Below are positions 17,785 to 27,859 of a stretch of DNA of 64,000 nucleotides, piece after piece. The stretch is taken from positions 54,796 to 118,795 of the forward strand of contig PLNW01000108.1 in NCBI GenBank assembly GCA_003142855.1. Reading direction: 5' to 3'. Numbering within the stretch: position 1 is the stretch's first letter; the number at the start of each line of letters is the position of its first letter. Made by a program: the position numbers and the translations under genes. The notes under the pieces are model-generated. The model made no database searches. It had not been told where the DNA came from and was given only the letters and a program-made list of their open reading frames with translations. Source of the DNA: Myxococcales bacterium. Lineage in GTDB: Bacteria > Myxococcota_A > Polyangia > Fen-1088.

Positions 17785-19896
17785 CTGCGCGCCCGCGAGG
17801 TAGAATTTGTTGTTGCGGTCGTCGACGATTCTCAAGGACGGCCGCGCGGGTTCGGGCAACAGGCCCCGCAGCGAGTCGAAGCGCGTGCGCTCGACCACGA
17901 AGAAGACTCGCTTGCCTGGGTTGCGCTTTAGGAAGTCCTTCAGGTCTTCGGCGTTGCGGTCACCCAGAAAGATGGTGCGTTTTTCCTTGGGTCCTTCGTA
18001 GATCTCGTTCTGCGTGTAGAAATTCTCGCCCCGCCAGTACATCTGCCAGGCCGCCAGCCGCTCGTCGGGCGACCGCCTTTCCTTGTAGTAGGTCGCGATG
18101 ATGGGCTTCTGCGACCAGCGGTCGGACACACGCTTCATGTACACGTCGAGCAGGAAGTAGGTGAAGCACACGGCTGTCAGGGCCAGCGCAGCCATGGCCA
18201 CGGTTTGCAGCCGCCGCCACGCCATCAGCAGGGCGGCGACCGAGAACAGGCCGGCAAACACCGCCAGCGTGATGCGATAGTCGAGTTCGGGTGGCCAGGG
18301 CCGGCCTTGTGGCGTGTTGATGTAGTCGTACGAGAACAGCCAGATGAAGTGCTGGGCATTCTTCTGGACCGCGGCTAGGTCGAAGGTCACCAGCAGCAGA
18401 AGCGGAATCCCCACCAGCGCAGCCAAGAGCGCCAGCCGTTCCCGCGCACGGCCCATCAGATCGTCGAGGAAGCAGCCCACCACGATGGCCAGGCCGGGCA
18501 GGGCGGGCAGGATGTAGTGGTGGAACTTGGTCATGGACAGGGACACCACCGCGTAGCCCGCCACGAACCAGATGGCGCCGAAGCGGAGAATCTCGCGGCG
18601 CTTGGAGATCGTGGTTTCACTGGGGGCGCCGTTCGCGCTGACCCGGCGGAAGGGACGCATCACCACCCAAGCCAGGGCCGAGGGCGCCAGCGCGATCCAG
18701 GGGAACACGCCGTAGCCCAGCTCGCGGATGAAGTACTCGAATGATCCTCGATCACCGTGGCGGCCGAGCACCAAGCGGCGCCAGTGATTGTCGCCGTAGA
18801 GTTCGTTCCAGAACGGGAAACCGTGACGAATCAGCATGGCGTGGTGCCAGGGCACCGCGACCAGGGCGCAGGCCAGAAGCGCGAGCAAGAGGGCGGGCAG
18901 AAGCTGCGCGCGGGCCAAGCGCCGCCAGTTCCAGGTGAAGAGGAGGTAGGCCAGAAACACGATCACCGGCAGGCCGAGGCCGGCCAGGCCCTTGGCCAGG
19001 ACCGCCAGGCCGCACAAGATGGCCGCCAGGTGAAGGTAGAAGGGCGCCTGGTAGCGGGTCTTGGCCGCGTACCACACGAAGACCACAAACCCGATCGCGT
19101 AGGGCAGCATGACCACCACGCCTGGGATGCGGAGATTGCGCTGGGGCCAGATGTTCCAGGGGCGCAGCTGGATGGAATCGACCACGATCTGCGGCAGCAC
19201 CGTCAATGCCAGCAGGCCGATGGTGAGATAGAAGGTCGCGTGGTGTGGCCAGGAGAATCGCCGCCAGCGCCGCCGCGGCAGCTCTCGGTCTTCGTCGTCG
19301 AACAAGGCCAGCGCACAAAGGGCCAGGGCCATGGTCATGGGCCCGATGAAGGCCATGTCGGTCATGGCCTGCCTGGCCACCAGACTGAACATGGGAAAAG
19401 TCGCCAGCGCCAACACCGACAGGAGTCCCGCGCGCCGACTGACGAAGCGGGACACGGCCATGTACACGCCCACCAGCGCCAGCAGCGACATGAGGCAGAA
19501 GGGCAGGCGCAGCGCCCACTCAGGCCGGCTGGACAGGGCGAAGGTTCCGGGCGATGGGTGCACCAGCCCGAATGCGGCCATCGACAGACTCATCAACCAG
19601 AAGGTGAGAACCGGCTTGGACCAGAAGACGTCAGGATCAATGGGTGAGCCCGGCCACCACAAGCTGATGAAGTCCCCGCGGGTGACCATCTGATGCGCGA
19701 CCTCGCCGTAGTGGGTTTCCCAGGGATCCCACAGTCCATAGGTCCCGGCGAAGGGAAGGTAGAGCAGCAGCCCGAACAGGATGACCAAGACGATCATCTG
19801 TCGTTCAGACAGGCGATCGAGCAGGTCCGACCACCGGGCACGACCCGAGCCGGCGACCGAGGGAACCGATGCGTTTGTTGACTCTTCGGGGGTCAT
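17779..19896 (-). CDS. ArnT/PMT-type (GT39/83) membrane glycosyltransferase
   Basis: This 705-residue membrane protein has a cytosolic N terminus followed by 'MIVLVILFGLLLYLPFAG' and the first periplasmic loop 'GLWDPWETHYGEVAHQMV', whose acidic residues match the catalytic Asp/Glu of dolichyl-phosphate-mannose-protein mannosyltransferases and ArnT. More than ten spans follow, ending with a soluble C-terminal domain of about 150 residues. Such enzymes use a polyprenyl-phosphate sugar donor on the periplasmic face. The GT2 at 8332 could provide such a donor; that is inference. Length is above ArnT (about 550) because of the C-terminal domain. Confidence 0.8.
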   Translation of the reverse strand: MTPEESTNASVPSVAGSGRARWSDLLDRLSERQMIVLVILFGLLLYLPFAGTYGLWDPWETHYGEVAHQMVTRGDFISLWWPGSPIDPDVFWSKPVLTFWLMSLSMAAFGLVHPSPGTFALSSRPEWALRLPFCLMSLLALVGVYMAVSRFVSRRAGLLSVLALATFPMFSLVARQAMTDMAFIGPMTMALALCALALFDDEDRELPRRRWRRFSWPHHATFYLTIGLLALTVLPQIVVDSIQLRPWNIWPQRNLRIPGVVVMLPYAIGFVVFVWYAAKTRYQAPFYLHLAAILCGLAVLAKGLAGLGLPVIVFLAYLLFTWNWRRLARAQLLPALLLALLACALVAVPWHHAMLIRHGFPFWNELYGDNHWRRLVLGRHGDRGSFEYFIRELGYGVFPWIALAPSALAWVVMRPFRRVSANGAPSETTISKRREILRFGAIWFVAGYAVVSLSMTKFHHYILPALPGLAIVVGCFLDDLMGRARERLALLAALVGIPLLLLVTFDLAAVQKNAQHFIWLFSYDYINTPQGRPWPPELDYRITLAVFAGLFSVAALLMAWRRLQTVAMAALALTAVCFTYFLLDVYMKRVSDRWSQKPIIATYYKERRSPDERLAAWQMYWRGENFYTQNEIYEGPKEKRTIFLGDRNAEDLKDFLKRNPGKRVFFVVERTRFDSLRGLLPEPARPSLRIVDDRNNKFYLAGAQL

Positions 19897-19917
19897 GAGC
19901 GCGAAGGGAAGCGAAAT

Positions 19918-20139
19918 CTAGTCGCCCCGAGCACGTCTGTGAAGCGCGAAGGCGCAGAGGGCGAAGATGAGGGTTGCGGCCAGGCCGGGCAGCCAGATGC
20001 GGGTGAGCTGGGGGAGCCAGTATTTGAGCGGCGGAACTCCGGGATGGTGCCGCCGCACAAAATCGATCTGCGCGGCCAGGTAGGTGCCGGGCAAACCCAA
20101 GGTGGCCAGTGCGGCCAGTATTCGAACCCTGCGGCTCAT
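19918..20139 (-). CDS. small two-span membrane protein
   Basis: A 73-residue protein starting MSRRVRILAALATLGLPGTY, with a first hydrophobic segment at about residues 6-22 and a second near 50-66 ('LPGLAATLIFALCAFAL'), and a basic C terminus. It lies 22 bases upstream of the ArnT-like gene on the same strand and may be co-transcribed with it. The frame extends to 20256, but the ATG at 20139 is the first that starts with a plausible membrane insertion signal. The family is not recognised. Confidence 0.55.
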   Translation of the reverse strand: MSRRVRILAALATLGLPGTYLAAQIDFVRRHHPGVPPLKYWLPQLTRIWLPGLAATLIFALCAFALHRRARGD

Positions 20140-20303
20140 GCGGGGCGGAGTATAGCCAGTTTGGTCGCTGGCGCTCGTACGCTGCGACTGACATCGACCG
20201 TCCCATGCGCTAGCGTTGGCCTCCGCCCTTTTGGGGGGCAAGACGGTCACACACACATCGGTTCACGCGACGCCAACCAGGTTTCACCCGTAGGAGAGCA
20301 ATC

Positions 20304-21266
20304 ATGGCTGATACGGAGCATGTCAAGGTCGCCATCGTGGGCGGCGGGCCGGCCGGCTGCACCGCCGCGATCTACGCCGCTCGCGCCAACCTGGCCCCCG
20401 TGATGTTCGAGGGTGGCGGGCTGCTCATCGAACCGGTCACCACACCCGGTGGACAGCTCACCATCACCACCGACGTGGAGAATTTTCCCGGATTTCCCAG
20501 GGGGATCATGGGACCGAAGCTGATGGAGCTTCTGCGCGCCCAGGCTGAGCGCTTCGGAACCAGCATTCGCACCACCGACGTGACCGCGGTGGACTTGGGC
20601 ACGCGACCCTTCCGCATCACCGCCGGCGAGGACAGCCTGCTGGCCGACACATTGATTATCGCCACCGGCGCCTCGGCCAAGTGGCTGGGGATTCCCTCGG
20701 AAGACAAGTTTCGCAACTGCGGCGTTTCCGCCTGCGCCACCTGCGACGGGGCGCTGTTCAAGGGCCGCGAGGTGCTGGTGGTAGGTGGCGGCGACACGGC
20801 CATGGAAGAGGCGACCTACCTGACCCATCACGCCAGCAAGGTCACCGTCATCCACCGCCGGGAGGAGTTCCGCGCCTCGCGCATCATGCTGGATCGCGCG
20901 CGCAACAACCCCAAGATCCAGCTCGTCACCAACGCGGTCATCGACGAGATTCTGGGGCAACTACCCAAGCCGGGCGTGACGGGCGTGCGCCTGCGCGACA
21001 CGCGCACAGGTGCGACGCGAGAGTTGGCCTGCGGCGGCGTGTTCATGGCCATCGGGCACCAACCCAACAGCGAGTTGTTCAAGGGCGCATTCGACATGGA
21101 CGAGGTCGGCTACCTCCTGACCAAGCCAGGATCGACCGCGACCAGCGTGGCGGGAGTTTTTGCCTGCGGCGATGTGGCCGACCATGTCTACCGGCAGGCG
21201 ATAACGGCCGCTGGCACTGGCTGCATGGCTGCTATCGACGCCGAGCGCTTCCTGGCGCACGGGTGA
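20304..21266 (+). CDS. trxB: thioredoxin reductase
   Basis: A 320-residue low-molecular-weight TrxB that transfers electrons from NADPH to thioredoxin. The FAD motif '[19 protein letters not shown]' is N-terminal. The redox disulfide is C144-A-T-C147 in '[11 protein letters not shown]', and the NADPH motif '[17 protein letters not shown]' follows. The terminal '[20 protein letters not shown]' is the second FAD motif. GGAGAG precedes the start. It is convergent with the metal-efflux operon with only 28 bases between. Confidence 0.96.
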   Translation: MADTEHVKVAIVGGGPAGCTAAIYAARANLAPVMFEGGGLLIEPVTTPGGQLTITTDVENFPGFPRGIMGPKLMELLRAQAERFGTSIRTTDVTAVDLGTRPFRITAGEDSLLADTLIIATGASAKWLGIPSEDKFRNCGVSACATCDGALFKGREVLVVGGGDTAMEEATYLTHHASKVTVIHRREEFRASRIMLDRARNNPKIQLVTNAVIDEILGQLPKPGVTGVRLRDTRTGATRELACGGVFMAIGHQPNSELFKGAFDMDEVGYLLTKPGSTATSVAGVFACGDVADHVYRQAITAAGTGCMAAIDAERFLAHG

Positions 21267-21294
21267 ACCCCGAGCCAGTCACGGTCGATTGCGC

Positions 21295-24200
21295 CTATGA
21301 CACCGCCCCTGGCGAGAGCGCCGTGCTCTGCCCATGAAGTCCCGCGGTGGCAGGTCCTTCGACGACCTCCTTGCGTCTCCACAAGAAGTAAATCGCCGGA
21401 TAGACCAGCAGCTCCATCGCGAAAGACGTGACCAGGCCGCCCACCATGGGCGCGGCGATACGCTTCATCAGATCGGCACCCGTGCCGGTAGACCACATGA
21501 TGGGGAGAAGGCCAATGAAGGCGGCACACACGGTCATGGCCTTGGGCCGCACGCGCTTGACCGCGCCGTGGATGATTGACTCGACCAGATCGCCGGTGGT
21601 GCGCAGCTGCCCGCGGGCCTTGGCCTCGTCGTGTGACAAATCGAGAAAGAGCAGCATGAAGACGCCGGTTTCGGCGTCCAGGCCCATGAGCGCGATCATG
21701 CCGACCCAGACCGCGATCGAGACATTATAGCCCAGAACATAGAGCAGCCAGATGGCGCCAACAGCAGAGAAGGGCACGGCCAACATGACCACACCGGCCT
21801 TGAAGCTCGACCTAGTGTTCAGGTAGAGCAGCCCGAAGATGAGCACCAAGGTAAGGGGCAGAATGATCTTCAGCCTCTCCTTCACCCGCAGCATGTTCTC
21901 GTATTGCCCGCTCCATGACAGGGCGTAGTCGGTGGGCAGCTTCAGCCCGGCGGTCACTGCTTGCTTGGCGCGCTCGACGTAGCGGCCTACGTCGATCTTC
22001 GAGGTATCAAAATCGACGTACACGTAGCCCGTCAGCAGTCCGTTCTCGTCGCGGATCATGGCCGGCCCTTCCACCAGTTTGACCTCCGCGATTTCCGCCA
22101 TGGGGATCTGGCCCTGGCCTCCGGTCAAGGGCAGCAGCACCCGTGAGAGCGCATCGACGTCGTCGCGAAAATCGCGTGCGTAGCGCACATTCACGCCGTA
22201 GCGCTGACGGCCCTCGATGGTGGTGGTTTGGTTGTCGCCGCCCACAGCGGTCATGACCATCATGTTGGCGTCGTCGACGGACAGGCCGTAGCGCGCCAGC
22301 TTGTCGCGATCGAGTACGAAATCGAGAAAGTAGCCGCCCGCAACCCGCTCGGCGAACACGCTGCGGGTCTCGGGCATTTTCTGGATGGCGGACTCGACCT
22401 CCAGCTCGATCTTCTGGATCACGTTCAAGTCTGCGCCGCTGACCTTGATGCCGATGGGCGTGCGAATGCCGGTCGACAGCATGTCCAGGCGGCCCTTGAT
22501 GGGCATGGTCCAGGCGTTGCTGATCCCGGGCAGGCGCAAGGCCGCGTCCAACTCCGCGATCAGCTCGTTCTCGGTAATCCGATCGCGCCACGCGGTTCGC
22601 AGTACGCGCTTGATCCACTCCGGCGCCCAGCCCGAGTACCAGCGCGGCTTCTCGCGCCACTGCAACTCCGGCTTGAGCAGGATGGTGGTCTCCATCATGG
22701 TGAAGGGCGCCGGATCGGTCGAGGTCCCGGCCCGGCCCGCCTTACCGAAGACCCGGTCGATTTCCGGGAAGCTCATCAGGATCTTGTCCTGCACCTGCAG
22801 GGCCTTCTGCGCCTCAGCCACCGACATTCCCGGCTGCACAGCCGATGGCATGTACAGCAGCGAACCCTCGCGCAAGGGCGGCATGAATTCGGAGCCGAGC
22901 TTGAAGTAAACAGGCAAGGTCAGCGCGACCACCGCCAGGCTGGCGATCACGGTGAGCTTGGCGTGCCGGACCACGAATCGGCATGGCCCCTCGTAGATCC
23001 GATGCAAGAGGTGGCTGATGGGGTGCCGCTCCTCGGAATAGTACTTGCCCACCGCGATCTGGCTGGCCAGCCAGGCGAGCGGCCGCGGCTTGAAAGGAAA
23101 AGGGTCGATCCGGGCGAACAGCATGCGCATCGCCGGGTCCAGGGTGACAGCCAACAGCGCAGCAATGGCCATGGCTAGGTTCTTTGAATAGGCCAGTGGC
23201 TTGAACAGTCGGCCCTCCTGGTCGACCAGAGTGAAGACCGGCATGAAGGCAACCGCGATGACCAGCAGCGAGAAGAACACCGACGGCCCCACTTCCATCA
23301 GCGCGTCCAAGCGCACGTGATGGAAATCGCCCTTCTTGCCGCCCGCCTGCCACAGGTAGATCCTGTTGTAGGCGTTCTCCACCTCGACGATGGCGCCGTC
23401 CACCAGCACGCCAATGGAGATCGCCATTCCGGCCAGCGACATCAGATTCGCGTTCAGTCCCATCAAGTACATGGGGATGAAGGCCAGCACCACGCTGATG
23501 GGGATGGTCAGGATGGGCACGATCGCCGATGGGATGTGCCAGAGAAAGAGCAGGATGATCAGGGAGACGATGATCATCTCCTCGATCAGCTTGTCGGTGA
23601 CCGTGCTGATGGCGCGCCCGATGAGATCTGAGCGATCGTAGGTCGTGACCACTTCGACCCCCTCGGGCAGCGACGGCTTCAGCTCCTCCAGCTTGGTCTT
23701 CACACGGTCGATGACGTGTTGGGCGTTTTCCCCCTGGCGCATGACCACGATGCCGCCGACCACATCGCCTTGGCCGTTGTAGTCGGCAATGCCCCGCCGC
23801 ATCTCCGGCCCGAGAGCGACACTAGCGACATCCTTGACCGTGATGGGAGTGCCGTTGTCGGTCTTGAGCACCAGCTTCTCCAGATCGCCGAGCGATTTCA
23901 CGTAGCCCCGACCGCGCACCATGTACTCGCGGCCCGACAGTTCCACTAGCCGGCCGCCCACGTCGTTGTTCCCTTTGCGCACAGCCTCGATCACAGCCTG
24001 CAGCGGCAGCTTGTACGCCGCGAGCGCGTCGGGGCTTACCGTCACCTGGTACTGGCGGACTTGGCCACCCACAGTGGCGACCTCGGCCACGCCAGGCACG
24101 GCCTGCACAGCGTAGCGCATGAACCAGTCCTGATAACTGCGCAGCTCATCGCTGACGTGCTTGCCCGTCCGATCCACGAGCGCGTACTGGAAGACCCAGC

Positions 24201-24606
24201 CCAGGCTGGTGGCGTCCGGTCCCAGTTCAGTCTTCACGCCCGCCGGAAGCTGCGACGCGATCTTGGACAGATACTCAAGCACGCGGGTGCGCGCCCAGTA
24301 GATGTCAGTGCCGTCCTCGAAGATCACGTAGACGTAACTGAATCCGAAGTCGGAGTAGCCACGAATGGCCTTGACCTTGGGCGCGCCCAGCAGCGCCGTG
24401 ATGATCGGGTACGAGACCTGATCCTCGATGATGTCTGGGCTGCGATCCCAGCGCGAGTACACGATGACCTGCGTGTCCGACAGGTCGGGCAGGGCATCTA
24501 GCGGGATATTGCGCATGGTCCAGTACGCGATCGCGATTGCGACCAGCGTGCCGGCGATGACCAGGTACTTGTTCTCGGCCGAAAAGCGGATGATCCGCTT
24601 GAGCAC
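21295..24606 (-). CDS. cusA: heavy-metal RND efflux transporter, CusA/CzcA family
   Basis: This 1103-residue inner-membrane pump of the HME-RND family starts 'MLKRIIRFSAENKYLVIAGT' and contains 'LDALPDLSDTQVIVYSRWD', the hallmark of CusA/CzcA proteins. It has the expected 12-span layout with two large periplasmic loops (after span 1 and span 7). The central spans include 'SLAGMAISIGVLVDGAIVEV', the proton-relay region, here with D and E residues. It exports monovalent Cu/Ag or divalent Co/Zn/Cd. The HMBD-bearing adaptor and the neighbouring cupredoxin favour copper or silver, which is inference. Two bases separate it from the adaptor gene. Confidence 0.93.
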   Translation of the reverse strand: MLKRIIRFSAENKYLVIAGTLVAIAIAYWTMRNIPLDALPDLSDTQVIVYSRWDRSPDIIEDQVSYPIITALLGAPKVKAIRGYSDFGFSYVYVIFEDGTDIYWARTRVLEYLSKIASQLPAGVKTELGPDATSLGWVFQYALVDRTGKHVSDELRSYQDWFMRYAVQAVPGVAEVATVGGQVRQYQVTVSPDALAAYKLPLQAVIEAVRKGNNDVGGRLVELSGREYMVRGRGYVKSLGDLEKLVLKTDNGTPITVKDVASVALGPEMRRGIADYNGQGDVVGGIVVMRQGENAQHVIDRVKTKLEELKPSLPEGVEVVTTYDRSDLIGRAISTVTDKLIEEMIIVSLIILLFLWHIPSAIVPILTIPISVVLAFIPMYLMGLNANLMSLAGMAISIGVLVDGAIVEVENAYNRIYLWQAGGKKGDFHHVRLDALMEVGPSVFFSLLVIAVAFMPVFTLVDQEGRLFKPLAYSKNLAMAIAALLAVTLDPAMRMLFARIDPFPFKPRPLAWLASQIAVGKYYSEERHPISHLLHRIYEGPCRFVVRHAKLTVIASLAVVALTLPVYFKLGSEFMPPLREGSLLYMPSAVQPGMSVAEAQKALQVQDKILMSFPEIDRVFGKAGRAGTSTDPAPFTMMETTILLKPELQWREKPRWYSGWAPEWIKRVLRTAWRDRITENELIAELDAALRLPGISNAWTMPIKGRLDMLSTGIRTPIGIKVSGADLNVIQKIELEVESAIQKMPETRSVFAERVAGGYFLDFVLDRDKLARYGLSVDDANMMVMTAVGGDNQTTTIEGRQRYGVNVRYARDFRDDVDALSRVLLPLTGGQGQIPMAEIAEVKLVEGPAMIRDENGLLTGYVYVDFDTSKIDVGRYVERAKQAVTAGLKLPTDYALSWSGQYENMLRVKERLKIILPLTLVLIFGLLYLNTRSSFKAGVVMLAVPFSAVGAIWLLYVLGYNVSIAVWVGMIALMGLDAETGVFMLLFLDLSHDEAKARGQLRTTGDLVESIIHGAVKRVRPKAMTVCAAFIGLLPIMWSTGTGADLMKRIAAPMVGGLVTSFAMELLVYPAIYFLWRRKEVVEGPATAGLHGQSTALSPGAVS

Positions 24607-24608
24607 GG

Positions 24609-26072
24609 CTACTTGCCTCCGATGGCGGAGAGTGAAGCGCGCAGCTGCGATTCGCTATCGACCAGGAAGTTGGCGCGCGTGACCACCTGCTGGCCTTCTT
24701 CGAGGCCGCTCGACACTTCGACCTCGGCCCCGCTTTTGTTCCCGAGCTGGACCACGCGCGGCTCGAACCGGCCTTCTCCGTGCGCTAGGAAGACCACGTC
24801 CTTGGTCCCAGCGCGAATCACAGCGTCGGCCGGAATGCGCAGTCCTTCCTGCGCCGTCCCCTGCAGCGCGACTTCGCCGTACATTTCTGGTTTCAGCTCT
24901 CGCGTCGAGTTGGAAAAGTGCAGGTGCACCTTGGTGGTGCGGGTCTTCGGGTCGAGCACCGGATCGATGAAAGCCACCCGACCCGAGAACGAGCGGTTCG
25001 GGTAGGCGGGCAAGGTCAGGGTGGCCTTCATGCCCACGCGGATCCGGGCCAGATCGGTTTCGTAGGCGTCGGCCATCACCCACACCTCATTCAGATCGGT
25101 AATCTCGTAGGGCGCCTCGCCTGGACTCACCCGTGCCCCCTGCACCACGTTCTTCGCTGTGACCACGCCGGCAATAGGCGACACCATGGTCAGGGCCTTG
25201 GTGGGCTGCCGCGTGCGCGCAAGGCGCTCAATCTCCGAAGCCGGCACATCCCACAGCTCCAGGCGGCGGCGAGCCGACGCCACCAGCGTCTCGCCGTTCT
25301 CCGACAAGGCGCCGCCCTTGGCCAGGGCCTCCCTGGTCTGCAACGCCAGCAGGTACTCGTTCTGTGCGGACAGTAGGCTCGGGCTGTACAGGGTAAACAG
25401 CGGCTGGCCCTTGCGCACGGCTTGTCCGACGAAGTCCACGTAAATCCGTTCGACAAAGCCGTCGACCTTGACGTTTGTCTTGCGCACACCCGCCGGGTTC
25501 ACCTCGATGCGCGCCACCGTACTCCAGGTCGCGCCAATGGGGCCCTTGGTGACCGCGGCGGTGCGCAGTCCGATGAGCTGCTGTCTGGCCGGATCGATGT
25601 TGACCGTGGCCAGACCCTGCACCGGAGCACCACCGGCAAGCTCGTCTGCGTAGACCGGGACGTAGTCCATGCCCATCTCATCCTTGCGTGGAGCCGGCGA
25701 GGTCTGCTTCGGGTCCATGGGCGAGCGGTAAAGGGCGATCTTCCGCGCGCCCGGCTTTGCGGCCGCACTGTTGTCAGTCGAGGCGGACGACACCAGAACC
25801 AGCTTCATTCCGCAGATCGGGCAATCGCCGGGGTGATCTGACGTGATGGTCGGGTGCATGGGGCACTGGTAGAGAGGTTTTCTCGCCGCCGCCCCTGCGG
25901 GCGCGTTCGTTGCCCCTGCGTCGTGCCTGTGCATCTTCAGATGCATACCTGCACCGCCGATCACAATCCCGGCCGCAACCGACCCGAGCGCCACCGCGAC
26001 GAGACGGCGCGATGGCCGGCGCGGTTCGGGATTCTTCGGCGCCTCGGAACCTTGGGTCTTGTCCGCGTCCAT
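24609..26072 (-). CDS. cusB: RND periplasmic adaptor with two heavy-metal-binding motifs (CusB family)
   Basis: A 487-residue membrane-fusion protein. An N-terminal anchor ('LVAVALGSVAAGIVIGGAGM') is followed by a cysteine-bearing HMBD 'YQCPMHP...GDCPICGMKL' and a second, cysteine-free copy 'YRSPMDPKQ...DEMGMDYVPVY', as in many CusB-like adaptors. The barrel-sandwich and alpha-hairpin region comes next ('VKVDGFVERIYVDFVGQAV'), then the beta-barrel and membrane-proximal domains. It links the cusA-like pump to the cusC-like duct and may hand over metal. The start at 26072 (MDADKTQGSE) is preferred; upstream in-frame sequence overlaps cusC and is arginine-rich noise. Confidence 0.92.
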   Translation of the reverse strand: MDADKTQGSEAPKNPEPRRPSRRLVAVALGSVAAGIVIGGAGMHLKMHRHDAGATNAPAGAAARKPLYQCPMHPTITSDHPGDCPICGMKLVLVSSASTDNSAAAKPGARKIALYRSPMDPKQTSPAPRKDEMGMDYVPVYADELAGGAPVQGLATVNIDPARQQLIGLRTAAVTKGPIGATWSTVARIEVNPAGVRKTNVKVDGFVERIYVDFVGQAVRKGQPLFTLYSPSLLSAQNEYLLALQTREALAKGGALSENGETLVASARRRLELWDVPASEIERLARTRQPTKALTMVSPIAGVVTAKNVVQGARVSPGEAPYEITDLNEVWVMADAYETDLARIRVGMKATLTLPAYPNRSFSGRVAFIDPVLDPKTRTTKVHLHFSNSTRELKPEMYGEVALQGTAQEGLRIPADAVIRAGTKDVVFLAHGEGRFEPRVVQLGNKSGAEVEVSSGLEEGQQVVTRANFLVDSESQLRASLSAIGGK

Positions 26073-26085
26073 GGATTGCTCCGTT

Positions 26086-27498
26086 CTACATGCCTGACGT
26101 CGAGGCGCCGGCGCTGTCCGCACCTTGCTGCGAACCTGCCGATCGGATCGACGATGAGGAAACAGGAGTCGCACCTGCACCCGGCATCGCAGGGCCACCC
26201 ATGCCGCCCGTCGCGGGCCCGCCCGGCGCGTCCAGGCTGAGCTCCCGCTCGGCGATGGCGATCCGCTGCGCCGCCGCGACCGATTCGAAGAAACCATTCA
26301 CGTCACCCAGGTACCCGGCCAGCGCTTCCAGGACAGAAGCAAACGTCACGCGTCCGACCTGGTACTGCGCCAGCGTGCTTGAAACCGTGGCTTCTGACTG
26401 CACGAGCAGCCCGGAACGGTAGAGGTGGTTCGCCTCCACCAGTGCGCCCAAGGCCGCCAGCCTCTCGTGAATCCGCTGCCGCAAGAGCTGGCGGATCGCC
26501 TCGGCGCCGTTCCGTGCCGCCTCGCCGCGTGCCCGGTTCTCCGCCATGGCGCGCGTTTGCTTCTGCGCGCCCCAGATGGGCAGGTTGAATGCCACCCCAG
26601 CCAGCCACATGGTTTCGAAACCGCCCCAGCGGGGCATCACTCCTGCGCTCACCGTCACGTCTGGCCAGCGCTCTTTGTTTGCCAGGTCCACGCGCCGGCC
26701 CGCCTGCTCCCCGGCCAGCAGCGCCTTCTTCAGCTCTGGGCTCTCCGCCTCCGCTGCTGTTGCCGCTTGTTCGGGGTCGGGCAGCGCCGGGTCCGGCAGG
26801 TCCGCCAGGCTGCGCGTCGTTGCGATCGGCTCGGTCAGCGGGTGCCCACGCAGGCGGTTGAGGACGGCTGTCCGACGATTCTCCTCGGCCTGCAGCGCCC
26901 ATCGCTGCTGGCGTAGGCGATTCCTTTGTAGTTGCGCGCGCAGAAGATCGGACTGCGCCGCCTCGCCTGCCTCGTAGCGGGCGCGGGCCAGCCCTTCCGA
27001 CTGCGCCCAAAGCGACTCCAGTCTCGTCAGCAGGCCGAGCTGATCGCGCACCAGCAGCAAATCTACGTAGGCCCGCTCGACCTCTGCCGCTACCGAGAGC
27101 AGCACGCGCCGCAGATCGGCCTCGGCCTCGCGGGTGCCGAGGCCGGCCAACTCGCTGCGCAGCCCGCGCTTGCCTGCCCAAGGAAAGGTCTGCGACGCCA
27201 TGATGGAGATCCAGCTCGTCTCCATCTTGCCGATCTGGATGCTGCTGAATCCGTCGTTCTGGATGCCCAGCGAAAGCGTCGGATCAGGCAGGGCCTGGCT
27301 CTGGGGCACGCGCTCCTGCTCTGCCACAATCTGCGCGCGCGCCTGCGCCAGTTCGGGCCGCTTCTCCATGGCGTCCTTGACCAGTCCCCGCAGCACGGGA
27401 TCCTCCAGCAAGGTCGGTCCGGCCGGTACCTGGGCGGGATCTGGCGCCCGCGCGGGTGTGGCGGTCAGCAAAAGGAGAAGCGGGAGGCGCGCGATCAT
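26086..27498 (-). CDS. cusC: outer-membrane efflux duct, CusC/TolC family
   Basis: This 470-residue TolC-fold protein has a signal peptide (MIARLPLLLLLTATPARA) and two OEP repeats. The first includes 'VAEQERVPQSQALPDPTLSL' and 'FPWAGKRGLRSELAGL', and the second 'VAFNLPIWGAQKQTRAMAEN'. The 'P-D-P-T-L' and 'FPWAGK' signatures are typical of metal-efflux outer-membrane factors. A C-terminal region rich in Gly/Ser ends the chain. It lies between the cupredoxin gene (4 bases) and the adaptor (13 bases), which marks one operon. Confidence 0.92.
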   Translation of the reverse strand: MIARLPLLLLLTATPARAPDPAQVPAGPTLLEDPVLRGLVKDAMEKRPELAQARAQIVAEQERVPQSQALPDPTLSLGIQNDGFSSIQIGKMETSWISIMASQTFPWAGKRGLRSELAGLGTREAEADLRRVLLSVAAEVERAYVDLLLVRDQLGLLTRLESLWAQSEGLARARYEAGEAAQSDLLRAQLQRNRLRQQRWALQAEENRRTAVLNRLRGHPLTEPIATTRSLADLPDPALPDPEQAATAAEAESPELKKALLAGEQAGRRVDLANKERWPDVTVSAGVMPRWGGFETMWLAGVAFNLPIWGAQKQTRAMAENRARGEAARNGAEAIRQLLRQRIHERLAALGALVEANHLYRSGLLVQSEATVSSTLAQYQVGRVTFASVLEALAGYLGDVNGFFESVAAAQRIAIAERELSLDAPGGPATGGMGGPAMPGAGATPVSSSSIRSAGSQQGADSAGASTSGM

Positions 27499-27502
27499 GA
27501 TG

Positions 27503-27859
27503 TCACTCCACGGTGATGACGCCGGTGATCATATCCATCCCGCAGGCGTAGCGGAACTTCCCTGCCTTGGTTGGCGTGAACGTGATCTCGACCGGCTGGT
27601 TGAGCGGCAACGGCTTGTTGATACCGAAGTCCTTGATGACGATCTCCTTGGCGCAGGTCCGGTCGGTCTTGCGCGTGACCACCAGTTTCACTGGCTGATT
27701 GGCCTTCACCTTCACCTGCGCAGGCACAAAGCCCTCGCCTGTGACCTCCATGGTTACTACCTGTTCCTGAGGCATTTTCTGCTCCTTGTCCTTGGCGAAC
27801 GCCGATGCGCCCGACACAGCGACGGCAACTGCGATGATCATCGAGATGGTGAGTTTCAT
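27503..27859 (-). CDS. secreted cupredoxin-like metal-binding protein
   Basis: A 118-residue protein with a signal peptide (MKLTISMIIAVAVAVSGASA). It carries one cupredoxin-like (EfeO-type) domain: 'VTGEGFVPAQVKVKANQPV' starts the barrel, and the C-terminal loop 'GKFRYACGMDMITGVITV' supplies Cys and Met ligands. A further Cys lies in 'DRTCAKEIV'. The missing downstream His of classical plastocyanin (Gly replaces it) suggests a modified Cu(I)/Ag site. The start at 27859 is set by AAAGGAG. It is the first gene of the cus-type operon and probably acts as a periplasmic metal chaperone or scavenger. Confidence 0.8.
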   Translation of the reverse strand: MKLTISMIIAVAVAVSGASAFAKDKEQKMPQEQVVTMEVTGEGFVPAQVKVKANQPVKLVVTRKTDRTCAKEIVIKDFGINKPLPLNQPVEITFTPTKAGKFRYACGMDMITGVITVE

